Assembly (NCBI GenBank): GCA_902760645.1
Contig: CACWHC010000001.1
Location: 1-64,000, forward strand
Length of the DNA: 64,000 bases
Direction: 5' to 3'
Origin: an uncultured bacterium
GTDB lineage: Bacteria > Cyanobacteriota > Vampirovibrionia > Gastranaerophilales > Gastranaerophilaceae
Shown: piece by piece, positions 52,667 to 61,446 of the stretch
How positions within the stretch are numbered: the stretch's first letter is position 1
Layout: each line of letters begins with the position of its first letter
Made by a program: the position numbers and the translations under genes
The notes under the pieces: generated by a model
The model's input: only the letters and a program-made list of their open reading frames with translations
Told to the model about the DNA's origin: nothing
Database searches by the model: none

Positions 52667-54055
52667 TTATACTCTTCCGTAACAATCTTCATAACGAATA
52701 ATATCATCCTCTGATATATAATCACCTTTTTGTACTTCAATAATCTTTAATTCCGTATCATAAGGATTTTGCAATGAATGCTTTGATTTTAACGGTATGT
52801 CGATACTATCACCTGTATTAACGGTATATTTTTCCCCGTCAAGCAGTACAAGTGCGGTACCTTCTAACACCACCCAATGTTCGGAACGATGATTATGTGA
52901 CTGAACAGATAATTTTTGATGAGGAAGTACGCATATTGTTTTTGTTAAATACCCTTCACCGCTATTCATGCAAGTATAATATCCCCACGGTCTGAATACA
53001 GTTTTATGAAGCTTTGTTGTATCACTTGCATTAGCTTTTAACTTCTCATACAGCTTTTTTACACCCTGTGATTCATCCATTTTGCAAGCCATAATGGCAT
53101 CTTCGGTTTCCACAATAATAACATTTTCTAAACCGGAAACAGCAACAATCTCTTTTTGGGAATATATAAGTGAATTCTTGACATTATCCGTAACAACTTT
53201 TCCTGTTATAACATTTCCGTTTTCATCTTTATCTTTTACATTATAAATTGATTGCCAAGAACCCAAGTCGTTCCAGTCTGACTGTAATTTCACAAGAGCA
53301 ACTTTATCGGATTTTTCCATTACGGCATAATCAATAGAAATAGATTCCATACACTCATATACCCCGTAATTTATTTGAGTAGAAGATGAAAAATCAAGTT
53401 TTGAAAGGTTTGAATATATTGAATTTGCATATTTTTTAAATTCCTCCATGAATACGGAAATTTTACCCATGAATATTCCGCCGTTCCAATAGTAATCCCC
53501 GCTTTCAAAATATTTTTTTGCAGTATCAATATCGGGTTTTTCAACAAATTTTTCTACCTTGTAACCGCCTAATAAAGGTTCAGAAGTCTTTATGTATCCG
53601 TAACCTGTTTCAGGATAAGCAGGTTTAATACCAAAAGTAACTATATAACCTTGCTGTGCAAGAGCTATACCTGCCTCGACAGTTTTATTAAACTTATCAA
53701 TATCATTAATCAAATGATCGGAAGGTACAATCAGAACAATGTCGTCGGAAACCTTATTTTGCAAAAAATACTCCAATGCTGCGGCTATAGCCGGTGCAGT
53801 ATTTTTACCCATAGGCTCACCTATAACAATGTTTGATTTATCAATAGAATTCAACTGAAGTTTAATATTAGGGTAATGTAAAACATTAGTAATAGTAACA
53901 ATCTCTGACGGTTCAGAAAAAGCTGTTAACCTTTTAAAAGTTTTTTGCAATAAACTTTCGTCCTCATCGAATTTCAAAAGCTGTTTTGGAAACATATCTC
54001 TTGATAAAGGCCATAAACGACTCCCCGACCCTCCTGCAAGTATAATAGACTTCAT
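52667..54055 (-). CDS. manC: Mannose-1-phosphate guanylyltransferase / mannose-6-phosphate isomerase
   Basis: Makes GDP-mannose. ILAGGSGSRLWPLSRDMFPKQ is the nucleotidyltransferase signature, FVEKPD the metal/sugar motif. The C-terminal 110 residues are a cupin isomerase-like domain (FRPWGYY...LPHQKLSVQSHNHRSEHW, with His metal ligands). 462 residues, the normal two-domain form. GAGAGGA precedes ATG. It heads manC-uxs-ugd, giving precursors for a surface polysaccharide; the transferases are not in this cluster. Confidence 0.96.
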   Translation of the reverse strand: MKSIILAGGSGSRLWPLSRDMFPKQLLKFDEDESLLQKTFKRLTAFSEPSEIVTITNVLHYPNIKLQLNSIDKSNIVIGEPMGKNTAPAIAAALEYFLQNKVSDDIVLIVPSDHLINDIDKFNKTVEAGIALAQQGYIVTFGIKPAYPETGYGYIKTSEPLLGGYKVEKFVEKPDIDTAKKYFESGDYYWNGGIFMGKISVFMEEFKKYANSIYSNLSKLDFSSSTQINYGVYECMESISIDYAVMEKSDKVALVKLQSDWNDLGSWQSIYNVKDKDENGNVITGKVVTDNVKNSLIYSQKEIVAVSGLENVIIVETEDAIMACKMDESQGVKKLYEKLKANASDTTKLHKTVFRPWGYYTCMNSGEGYLTKTICVLPHQKLSVQSHNHRSEHWVVLEGTALVLLDGEKYTVNTGDSIDIPLKSKHSLQNPYDTELKIIEVQKGDYISEDDIIRYEDCYGRV

Positions 54056-54167
54056 GCTGCAAATTCCTCTCTGTTACATCCCATCGCCATTTAATAATAA
54101 CATAAAATCAGGATTTTAACACTATAATAATCAAACATACAGAACAAATTTTAGATTAATTATAAAA

Positions 54168-54362
54168 TTAAGATATTTTCGCTGATTCGGTCACAATTGG
54201 TAGAATAAAACCAAATACATTACTATTATCCTCATAACTTTTTGCATATATACTACCGTTATGAGCATCTATTATTTGTTTGGACAGATATAAACCAAGG
54301 TCAACTCCAACTTTATTAAATTTTGCAGCATGCGAAACATATTTTTTAAACAAGTTATTCAT
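54168..54362 (-). pseudogene. Histidine-kinase remnant (end of the ATPase domain)
   Basis: 64 residues: LFKKYVSHAAKFNKVGVDLGLYLSKQII, then HNGSIYAKS and a FGFILP end. This is the F-box and G2-box of a HATPase_c kinase domain (normal GLGLYLSK). The DHp domain, N-box and G1-box are missing. GVDLGL in place of GxGLGL suggests decay. No response regulator is nearby. Confidence 0.75.
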
Positions 54363-54614
54363 TGTTTCCGGGTTTATATATCACCCAAAAAACTATTATC
54401 CGGGTGGGTAATAAATTTATAAATAATATTTTACATTAAGGATAATTTTTTGTCAGCTGAAAAAGCTCCTAATGGCGACTAACACAGGCTTTAAATAAAC
54501 AATCAACAGTAATAGTCCGGCAAATCTCAAGGCTATAAACCTGCCTCTATCGCCCTGTAATTAGGCATATTTACCTAAAAACTCCAATCACAACTGTCCT
54601 GAAAACCTATAACA
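54363..54614. other. Gene-free 250-bp region, possibly structured
   Basis: No ORF with a ribosome site. On the minus strand a GGGCGAT stretch can pair with an AGTCGCC stretch about 75 nt further on, enclosing smaller stems such as AGGC-aggtttata-GCCT. I could not match it to a known riboswitch or small RNA. It may be remains of the lost kinase gene. Confidence 0.3.
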
Positions 54615-54650
54615 ATTAAACCCGATAAGGCGATGCCTATCGGGTTTAAT
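54615..54650 (-). terminator. Hairpin after the tRNA-Ser tail copy
   Basis: ATTAAACCCGATA-ggc...-TATCGGGTTTAAT is a long stem directly next to the copied tRNA-Ser 3' end. Confidence 0.7.
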
Positions 54651-54796
54651 TCGGAAAAGGTGGGATTTATCTTGCTCGGGTGCGTTTAACGTGTCTACGG
54701 ATTTTGACATCAAGAATTTCATTCTTTCATCAAAAGTCCTCCGCACTCAGCACCCTCGCGTTGAACCCACTGACAAAACTTCGTTTTGTGTGGGTT
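54649..54796 (-). repeat. tRNA-Ser tail element: partial tRNA 3' copy split by a 92-bp insert
   Basis: Read on the minus strand: AACCCAC, mini-hairpin ACAAAAC-gaag-TTTTGT, GTGGGTTCAA (54761-54770, 5' half of the tRNA-Ser T-arm), a 92-bp insert whose ends GCGAGGGTGC and GCACCCGAGC are inverted with 8 of 10 matches, and the 20-mer at 54649-54668, identical to 54856-54875 in the tRNA (plus strand ATTCGGAAAAGGTGGGATTT). Same layout as the tRNA-Val tail element. Confidence 0.75.
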
Positions 54797-54818
54797 AAAT
54801 TCTAATCCCTCTATACAC

Positions 54819-54858
54819 AATGATAGCCGACATATCTAAAGATATATCGGCTATCATT
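54819..54858 (-). terminator. tRNA-Ser terminator
   Basis: AATGATAGCCGA pairs with TCGGCTATCATT, with an inner TATATCT/AGATATG stem. It abuts the tRNA 3' end. Confidence 0.85.
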
Positions 54859-54947
54859 CGGAAAAGGTGGGATTTGAACCCACGGTGCAGGTAGCCCCAC
54901 ACAACACCTTAGCAGGGTGCCGCCTTAAGCCACTCGGCCACTTTTCC
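54859..54947 (-). tRNA. tRNA-Ser (GCU)
   Basis: 89 nt with the long variable arm of a class II tRNA. Acceptor GGAAAAG/CTTTTCC, anticodon loop CTGCTAA (anticodon GCT), discriminator G, T-arm GTGGG-TTCAAAT-CCCAC. CCA is not encoded. Confidence 0.96.
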
Positions 54948-55136
54948 AATCTCGTATTGTCATGGGAATCTTATCCCTATTTCATACTAGCATAAAATTT
55001 TTATTTTGCAAAACTTAAATATATCACCCGATAGGGCAATCTGTTATTTTATTCTAAAAAACATTTATATAGATGATTTATTACAACAAAAATTAGTATA
55101 TAAACATACTGTTGTATAACAAGGAGGACTATATTA

Positions 55137-55691
55137 ATGGTTATTAAAAAAAATTATGAAGATTTAATCAGAAATTATCAGGGCGGAGATTTGAATTTAT
55201 CAGGATGCAACATGAAAACCCTGCAAATTGACCACGTTAGCGGTAATCTTAATATTTCAAAATCCAAAATCGGAACTTTGACAATAGGCTGGGTAAGCAA
55301 TGAATTAAATATGGCAGGTGCCGAAATTAAGACTATTACAAATCCTATAGATGCTGAAAGTGTTATTATGACCGGTGCTACTATTAAAAAATTACCGGCT
55401 CACGTATATACAAATTATTTTGATATTTCAAAAAGCTCTATTACTAAGCTTAACACAGATGTCAAATGTAATATTTTAAATATCAAAAATTCTAAAATAG
55501 AAACTTGGCCTAAAGAATTGAAAGTAAAAAGACTTGTTGTTGACTCTAAAACAGCGAAAAATTTGCCGCTCAGCACTCTTATGAATTGTGAAGCAGTAGA
55601 GTTTGACGGAACAGTATTCTCAAGTGTTACAATGAATAATTTTGAATTTTGCAGCGTTAATTCAGAAGAAACCTCTTGCTGCGGAGTTTAA
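55137..55691 (+). CDS. Repeat-fold protein (LRR/pentapeptide-like), function unknown
   Basis: 184 residues with about seven repeats of roughly 20-22 residues, such as GGDLNLSGCNMKTLQIDHV, SGNLNISKSKIGTLTIGWV and SNELNMAGAEIKTI. Alternating Leu/Ile and Asn/Ser with regular spacing suggests a right-handed solenoid or short LRR. The end has a Cys-Cys pair (ETSCCGV). AAGGAGG upstream, terminator downstream. Cytoplasmic; probably a binding protein, partner unknown. Confidence 0.7.
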   Translation: MVIKKNYEDLIRNYQGGDLNLSGCNMKTLQIDHVSGNLNISKSKIGTLTIGWVSNELNMAGAEIKTITNPIDAESVIMTGATIKKLPAHVYTNYFDISKSSITKLNTDVKCNILNIKNSKIETWPKELKVKRLVVDSKTAKNLPLSTLMNCEAVEFDGTVFSSVTMNNFEFCSVNSEETSCCGV

Positions 55692-55713
55692 AAATTTAAA
55701 ATCACTATTTAGC

Positions 55714-55745
55714 AAAAGACCGTATTTAACAATACGGTCTTTTTA
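55714..55745 (+). terminator. Terminator after the repeat-fold gene
   Basis: AAAAGACCGTATT-taac-AATACGGTCTTTTT. Confidence 0.9.
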
Positions 55746-55773
55746 GTATATAATTTTACCGAAAGGATAATTT

Positions 55774-56559
55774 ATGCTTGCAGATTACCATATACATACA
55801 AGCTATAGTGATGATTCAATGTATCCTATGGAGGACTGCATAAATAAAGCGATTTCGCTTGGGCTTGATGAGATTTGTTTTACCGAACACATTGATTATG
55901 GTATTCCTAATGCGTTTTGCTGCGATTGCGATAAATATTTGGACGGATTTAAATATTACAAAGACAAATATATAAATAAAATAACTCTTAAATTTGGTAT
56001 TGAATTTGGTATGCAGGCACATCACAAAGACCACTTCGAAAAAATATTTCATAAATATCCCTTTGATTTTGTCTTAATGTCCTTTCATCAAATTGAAGAT
56101 AAAGAATTGTGGAACGGAGATTTTCAGTCCGGTAAAACTCAGGCTGAGTACAACAGAATATATTTTGAAGAAATGTACAATTCCGTAAAAGCATTTAATC
56201 ACTACAGCGTACTTGCTCACATGGACCTGATGAGAAGATACGACGATGCAGGAGAATATCCTTTTGAAAAATCAAGAGAGCAAATTGAAGAAATATTAAA
56301 ACACCTGATAAATAATGAAAAAGGAATTGAAGTTAATACTTCTTCGTTCAGATATAAATTAAAAGACCTCATGCCTGCTACACCTATACTCAAACTATAC
56401 AAAGAATTAGGCGGTGAAATTATTACTATAGGTTCAGATTCACACAGAGAAGCCCATCTTGGCAGCAATGTAGAATACGTCAGAGAAATTCTAAAATCAT
56501 TAGGTTATAAATATTTTGCAACATTTGATAAGATGAAACCCGTTTTTAACACCTTATAG
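55774..56559 (+). CDS. PHP-family histidinol-phosphatase (HisJ/HisK type)
   Basis: 261 residues. DYHIHTSYSDDS contains the first metal-binding HxH, TEHIDYG the second site, GIEFGMQAHH the third and ITIGSDSHREAHLG the last Asp-x-His. The order fits the HisJ/HisK family, which dephosphorylates histidinol phosphate; some members have other substrates. No his operon is nearby. GAAAGG precedes ATG. Confidence 0.88.
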   Translation: MLADYHIHTSYSDDSMYPMEDCINKAISLGLDEICFTEHIDYGIPNAFCCDCDKYLDGFKYYKDKYINKITLKFGIEFGMQAHHKDHFEKIFHKYPFDFVLMSFHQIEDKELWNGDFQSGKTQAEYNRIYFEEMYNSVKAFNHYSVLAHMDLMRRYDDAGEYPFEKSREQIEEILKHLINNEKGIEVNTSSFRYKLKDLMPATPILKLYKELGGEIITIGSDSHREAHLGSNVEYVREILKSLGYKYFATFDKMKPVFNTL

Positions 56560-56672
56560 CCAAATTTATTTGTGCTTAATATTATGAAATAAAATCTGAA
56601 TTTTGGGCAATTTTGGCAAAAAAATTTCCTTATTAAAATTATAGAAGGTAATGTTTTATAGGAGTTTTTTAG

Positions 56673-57014
56673 ATGATGAATCCACCAATTCAACCGGTAC
56701 AACAGAGTTATACTACTGCTCCAATAAATGGAGTAACTTCACAACCTCAACCATCCGTTGAACAGCAGCAAAAATTTAACGAAGAACAAAGAATGGCAAT
56801 ATCTTTTGATATAGCGGCAGAATATAGTGCAATCAGCAGAATGCAATCAATTATTGCAGATATGTCGAATCAGCTGCAAAAAGAAGAAGACCCTGACAGA
56901 AGAACGTTGATTGAAAACAGAATTAATACGCTGAATAATATGATTTTACAAAGAGAAGCTAAAATTAATCAAATGGAACAGACAAAAGCACAGTATAATA
57001 CCCAAATCAAATAA
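56673..57014 (+). CDS. Small helical protein with Gln-rich N-terminus
   Basis: 113 residues. Residues 1-40 are rich in Pro, Gln, Thr and Ser; residues 45-110 form two helices with coiled-coil spacing (AISRMQSIIADMSNQLQKEE and ENRINTLNNMILQREAKINQ). No signal peptide. AGGAG upstream of ATG. It ends 2 nt before the stop of the BrkB gene on the other strand. Function unknown. Confidence 0.65.
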   Translation: MMNPPIQPVQQSYTTAPINGVTSQPQPSVEQQQKFNEEQRMAISFDIAAEYSAISRMQSIIADMSNQLQKEEDPDRRTLIENRINTLNNMILQREAKINQMEQTKAQYNTQIK

Positions 57015-57016
57015 CA

Positions 57017-57916
57017 TCATAACTTTTTAAGTGCGTCAAAATCAGCCTGAATTTCATCCGCTTTATCATTCAGTCTGTTATATGTCTGTGAATTTATTTC
57101 ACCGCCTATAAGAATAAGAATAGATGTATAATACAACCACACCATCAATACAGCGAAAGCTCCTATTGTACCATATACCATATTATAAGTTTTTAAATTA
57201 TTGACGTATATTGAAAAACCCCAGGAAGCAACCAACCAAAAAATTACAAAGAAAAATGAACCCGGAATTGCACTTTTTCTTTTAAACTGTTCGTTCCCTT
57301 TTAAATCCGGCAAAATATAATAACTTAAAAATGCCATTAAAAACAGAGCCGCAAAAGCAATCGGCCAACGCAGCAGCATTAACAATTTTGCAACTGTCGC
57401 TGTAATAAAAGCGTGATTTAAAAGGAAATTTATGATTATTCTGCCGAAAATAATTAAGTTTATTGACAAGAACAGCACCATGACATCGACAAGCAACATT
57501 AACAAAGCCAATATTCTGGTATAAAGAAAATTTCTTGTTTCTTTGACTTTGTATGCACGATTTAAACCCTTGAGTACGACTGCCATAGCATTCATTGATA
57601 AAAACGTTGTCGCAATAATACCGATAATTACCATTATTCCGCCCTGTTCAAAAATCATAACCTCGGAAATAACAGTTCTTATAAGATTCATTGCCTGCTC
57701 GGGCATAAAATTACCCAAAAATATCATGATAGGATCCATTAATGACTGATTTCCAAGCCAGCCAAAAATAGCCATTAAGAAAAGCATAAAAGGGAAAATA
57801 CCTATTACAAGCATAAACCCCATTTCGGCGGCCATTCCAAAAAAATCATTATCAATAATAGAACAGATAAGACGCTTAATTCCTTCTATAAATCCGTAAT
57901 GACCCTTTATCCTCAT
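57017..57916 (-). CDS. YihY/BrkB family inner-membrane protein
   Basis: 299 residues with six membrane helices. FGMAAEMGFMLVIGIFPFMLFLMAI is the 'aa.lAy.a..slfPlll' family start. LLMLVDVMVLFLSIN and the late GTIGAFAVLMVWLYYTSILILIGGEIN are the other signatures. Members were once called ribonuclease BN in error; the function is unknown. ATGA overlap with the nrnA stop shows coupled translation. Confidence 0.92.
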   Translation of the reverse strand: MRIKGHYGFIEGIKRLICSIIDNDFFGMAAEMGFMLVIGIFPFMLFLMAIFGWLGNQSLMDPIMIFLGNFMPEQAMNLIRTVISEVMIFEQGGIMVIIGIIATTFLSMNAMAVVLKGLNRAYKVKETRNFLYTRILALLMLLVDVMVLFLSINLIIFGRIIINFLLNHAFITATVAKLLMLLRWPIAFAALFLMAFLSYYILPDLKGNEQFKRKSAIPGSFFFVIFWLVASWGFSIYVNNLKTYNMVYGTIGAFAVLMVWLYYTSILILIGGEINSQTYNRLNDKADEIQADFDALKKL

Positions 57917-58878
57917 AATTTCAGATTTGTAACCTCATCAAGCATTCTTTTTGCTGCATCTTCGGCAGAAGCTTTAATCAAACATCCGGCAGCAAGTTTA
58001 TGACCTCCGCCTCCAAATTTTGCACAAACTGATGAAATATCAACAGATTCACTTCGCATAGAAATTTTTGCGGATGAAGCTGAAAGCTGCTTCACAATAA
58101 ACGCTATCTGTACTGATTTTATTGCTCTTAATTTTTCGGTAAGCCCTTCTGTACAGTCTTCTGCAACATTATAACGTTCCATATCTTTTTTATAAACTAT
58201 GATATAAGCAATTTTATTGTCGTTACAAAATACGGCATTACTAATACAATGTGCCTGAAATTGCACATGTTCTTTTGTATTCGATTCATAACAATACTTA
58301 TAAATTTCAGACGGGACTACACCTATATCCGCCAATTTTGATACTGTCAGCAAAGCCTTTGAAGTAGTATTACTAAATCTGAAAGAACCTGTATCCGTAA
58401 GTATAGCGGTATATAAAGCCTTTGCAGTATTTAAGCTGATTTCCCAATTTAAATTTTCCATTATATCAAACAAAACTTCACCTGCAGAACTTGCCTGAGA
58501 AGAAATAATATTCATATTTGCATAACCTTCGTTAGTAATATGATGGTCAATATTGACGGTATATTTGGCTTTATCAAATAAAATTTTTGACTCAAACATT
58601 CTGTCATAAGATGCAACATCTACGTTTATAACAAGATCATATTCCCTTGAAGTGTCATATTCGCTAATATGTTTTGCCAGTCCCACATAAGGAATAAATG
58701 TATAAACATCAGGCAGTTTAGACATCAAAAGCATATCCGGTTTTTTCTTGTAATTGTCAGATATAGCCGAATACATAGCACACATACTGCCCAACGTATC
58801 CCCATCAGGATTAAGATGAGATATAATCAATATATTTTTTGATGATTTTATGATATTATCTAATTGCAAGCAATCCAT
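57913..58878 (-). CDS. nrnA: DHH/DHHA1 phosphoesterase (NrnA-like)
   Basis: Degrades nano-RNA/pAp or cyclic-dinucleotide products. ISHLNPDGDTLGSMCAMYSAI gives the first metal site (usually HxxPDxD), NVDVAS and NIDHHITNEGY the DHH core, and KFGGGGHKLAAGC the DHHA1 nucleotide loop. 321 residues. TGA-TATGAT ends 6 nt before ATG, so the mRNA is probably leaderless. brkB overlaps its stop. Confidence 0.92.
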   Translation of the reverse strand: MDCLQLDNIIKSSKNILIISHLNPDGDTLGSMCAMYSAISDNYKKKPDMLLMSKLPDVYTFIPYVGLAKHISEYDTSREYDLVINVDVASYDRMFESKILFDKAKYTVNIDHHITNEGYANMNIISSQASSAGEVLFDIMENLNWEISLNTAKALYTAILTDTGSFRFSNTTSKALLTVSKLADIGVVPSEIYKYCYESNTKEHVQFQAHCISNAVFCNDNKIAYIIVYKKDMERYNVAEDCTEGLTEKLRAIKSVQIAFIVKQLSASSAKISMRSESVDISSVCAKFGGGGHKLAAGCLIKASAEDAAKRMLDEVTNLKL

Positions 58879-58884
58879 TTTCTA

Positions 58885-58893
58885 ATCATATCA
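58885..58893 (-). promoter_or_regulatory. Extended -10 box for leaderless nrnA mRNA
   Basis: TGA-TATGAT ends 6 nt before ATG 58878 on the minus strand. Confidence 0.55.
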
Positions 58894-58914
58894 AAAAAAA
58901 CACGGTGACGCAAA

Positions 58915-59244
58915 TTGAAAAAAATTTTATATACTGATTTCGTATCCACGGAAGAATTAATGACAGAACTAATGGGAGATAAAGAAATTAAAAAAGCCAT
59001 CACCCGTTCAAACCTGTACAAATTTTGGGGACGTATTGCAGGTTCTAAATTTGCACAAAAATCCAAACCGTATTCTATGCAGCCGGGAGGGATTATGGTA
59101 ATAGCTTGCGAAAGTCCGGTTGTTGCACAAGAGCTTATGCTGAAAAAAACTCAGTTGATTATTAAATTCAAACCTTATCTTGACTCATTAAAGATAAAAA
59201 TCAATGATATGAAATTTGATACAAAAAAATGGAAACAGGAATAA
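58915..59244 (+). CDS. DUF721/DciA-like protein
   Basis: 109 residues starting at TTG 58915 with GGTGA about 8 nt upstream. The region YKFWGRIAGSKFAQKSKPYSMQPGGIMVIACESPVVAQELMLKK fits DUF721 ('W..ivG..la.hs.p..l..G.L.v.v.s..wa..L...'). DciA recruits replicative helicase in many bacteria lacking DnaC. The N-terminus differs from longer DciA. Divergent from nrnA. Confidence 0.7.
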   Translation: MKKILYTDFVSTEELMTELMGDKEIKKAITRSNLYKFWGRIAGSKFAQKSKPYSMQPGGIMVIACESPVVAQELMLKKTQLIIKFKPYLDSLKIKINDMKFDTKKWKQE

Positions 59245-59282
59245 AATTTTAATAATAAAAAAATCTATACTGCCTTGCGGAA

Positions 59283-59852
59283 TTATAACTGTTTAGCTGA
59301 ATACCACTTATACAAAGGACTTGAGGCAATATCTTTAAAATATTTATCAGTATTTTCCGCGCATAAATAATCTTTGCCGTCCTTTACAAAAACTCTCCAC
59401 GGATAAGATGTTTCATACCTCTGTATAAAGCCATAATCATCAACTATAACTGTTCTTATGGGGAACTTTTTGTTTACATCGTCTGAATAGTAAAAATCTA
59501 CTTTTTTATTACCGTCTTTAAGCATCTTTATACTTATTACATCTCCGTTTTTGGTTCTGAATTCACCTGCCGGCACACCATAAGAACTTATTTTGTTCTG
59601 AATTTTTGCAATAAATTTATTATTTACAGTTATCTCATTATTATCAACAACACGATTTGACGAAAATGATTTTATGAATTTATTCCACATACAGCTTAAA
59701 TCTTTAAACATTTTATTTGTACGCAATTTAAAAACATCAATACTACTGCGTTCATTATACAAACGAACAGCCCCAAAAGCAGGATTATATTGCTCACGCT
59801 TGGAAACAAAATTATTACTGTATAATTTTATAGGACTTACTTTTGTAATCAT
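59283..59852 (-). CDS. Unknown protein with YSNN-PAF N-terminal tag
   Basis: 189 residues from ATG 59852, with GGAG 6 nt upstream (a GTG at 59864 adds four residues). The start MITKVSPIKLYSNNFVSK, then NPAFGAV, resembles the start of the GH77 protein (YTNN...PSF). The rest is a beta-rich domain (ISIKMLKDGNKKVDFYYSDD). No signal peptide. Function unknown. Confidence 0.65.
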   Translation of the reverse strand: MITKVSPIKLYSNNFVSKREQYNPAFGAVRLYNERSSIDVFKLRTNKMFKDLSCMWNKFIKSFSSNRVVDNNEITVNNKFIAKIQNKISSYGVPAGEFRTKNGDVISIKMLKDGNKKVDFYYSDDVNKKFPIRTVIVDDYGFIQRYETSYPWRVFVKDGKDYLCAENTDKYFKDIASSPLYKWYSAKQL

Positions 59853-59898
59853 AATAGACTCCACACTACACTACAAAACACACAAATTATTTTTTTTG

Positions 59899-61440
59899 CT
59901 AACTGTGCATTTCATTTTGATTAAACATTCTATACTGAAGTGCCTGCATTAAATGCACCCGACTTATAATTTCCGCTCCCTCCAAATCGGCAATAGTTCT
60001 TGCGAGTTTAAGAATCCTGTCATAACGCCTGCCTGAAAGCTGATATTTAACAATAGCAACCTTGAACATATCTTCAGCTTCAGGCTCTATTTTACAATAT
60101 TTTTTGACTAGCTTTGGCGTCAACTCCGAGTTAGTTAAAAATCCTTCGCTTTTATACCTTTCTGCCTGAATTTTCCTGGCTTTAACAACTCTTTCTCTGA
60201 TTTGTGCGGAAGTTTCTTCTTTTTCGCCATATGAAAGCAATTCATCAGAAGTTAATCTCGGAACTTCTATCTGCAAATCAATTCTGTCCAGTAACGGACC
60301 GGATAATTTTGATAAATATCTTTGAATTTGATATTCCGAACATGTACACTGTTTCTCTTTATCTCCAAGATAACCGCAAGGACAAGGATTCATAGCTCCC
60401 AAAAGTATAAATTCTGCAGGATATCTTATTGAATGTTTTGCTCTTGAAATGGATACCTCACCATCTTCAAGCGGCTGCCTTAAAACCTCAAGGACATTTC
60501 TCGGAAATTCTACCATTTCATCAAGGAATAACACCCCCCTGTGAGCCAAAGTAATCTCACCCGGCTTAGGATTAGTTCCGCCACCGATAATACCGACAGG
60601 GGAAGCCGTATGATGAACGGTACGAAACGGTCTTTGTCTTATCAAAGGTTCGTCCGAATGCAACAATCCGCAAACACTGTATATTTTAGTAAGCTCCAAA
60701 GCCTCCGATAATTCCAAAGGAGGCAAAATTGAAGGAAAACACTTTGCCATAAGAGTTTTCCCTGAACCCGGAGAACCGAACATCAACATATTATGTCCGC
60801 CGGCAGCAGCAATTTCCAGTGCTTTTTTTGCTTTGTGCTGTCCTTTTACATCTTTAAAATCGTAAACATAATCCTGCCCCGCAGAAGAATTTAAATATTC
60901 CGATATATCAACTTCAGTTTTTTCAAGCGGATTTTCAACAAAATGATCAATTACTTCACCCAAATTATTTGCACCAAACACATTTATTCCCTGCACAAGT
61001 GCGGCTTCCTTTGCATTATGTGCCGGCACTATGACATTTGAAATTCCAAAACTTTTTAATCCCATAACAAGAGAAAGAACACCGGTAACGGGTCTTAAAC
61101 TGCCGTCAAGAGAAAGTTCACCTATAAATCCGTAGTTTTCAACAGCCTGAGGAGTAATGACTTCTTCTTCGACCTGAATTCCAACCGCAATCGGTAAATC
61201 AAAATTAGACCCTTCTTTCTTTAAATCCGCAGGTGCAAGATTTACGATAACTCTGCCTGACGGGAACGTCAGATTAGAATTTCTTGTTGCCGAGCGGACT
61301 CTGTCTCTTGCCTCATTAACCGCAGCATCAGGCAAACCTACAATGGATATCATTGGGGAAGAATGCGTTGTATCAACCTCCACATCAACCCTGTACGCAT
61401 TTAAACCAATTACGGTTGCTGTTGTGACTTTATTTACCAT
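59899..61440 (-). CDS. comM: YifB/ComM family AAA+ ATPase (Mg-chelatase-like)
   Basis: 513 residues. An N-terminal Lon-S16-like fold (VEVDTTHSSPMISIVGLPDAAV) precedes the AAA+ core, with MLMFGSPGSGKTLMAKCFPSILPPL as Walker A, GVLFLDEMVEF as Walker B and AMNPCPCGYLGD as the family Cys loop. The C-terminal helical domain (LSGRRYDRILKLARTIADL) is complete. ComM acts in branch migration during natural transformation in some bacteria. TATAAT ends 6 nt before ATG: leaderless. Confidence 0.93.
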   Translation of the reverse strand: MVNKVTTATVIGLNAYRVDVEVDTTHSSPMISIVGLPDAAVNEARDRVRSATRNSNLTFPSGRVIVNLAPADLKKEGSNFDLPIAVGIQVEEEVITPQAVENYGFIGELSLDGSLRPVTGVLSLVMGLKSFGISNVIVPAHNAKEAALVQGINVFGANNLGEVIDHFVENPLEKTEVDISEYLNSSAGQDYVYDFKDVKGQHKAKKALEIAAAGGHNMLMFGSPGSGKTLMAKCFPSILPPLELSEALELTKIYSVCGLLHSDEPLIRQRPFRTVHHTASPVGIIGGGTNPKPGEITLAHRGVLFLDEMVEFPRNVLEVLRQPLEDGEVSISRAKHSIRYPAEFILLGAMNPCPCGYLGDKEKQCTCSEYQIQRYLSKLSGPLLDRIDLQIEVPRLTSDELLSYGEKEETSAQIRERVVKARKIQAERYKSEGFLTNSELTPKLVKKYCKIEPEAEDMFKVAIVKYQLSGRRYDRILKLARTIADLEGAEIISRVHLMQALQYRMFNQNEMHS

Positions 61441-61446
61441 AAATCA

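Noticed and set aside
55137-55691. Possible CRISPR-like or tandem DNA repeat in the solenoid gene
   Set aside because: The repeats are at protein level only; the DNA units are diverged and have no constant spacers.
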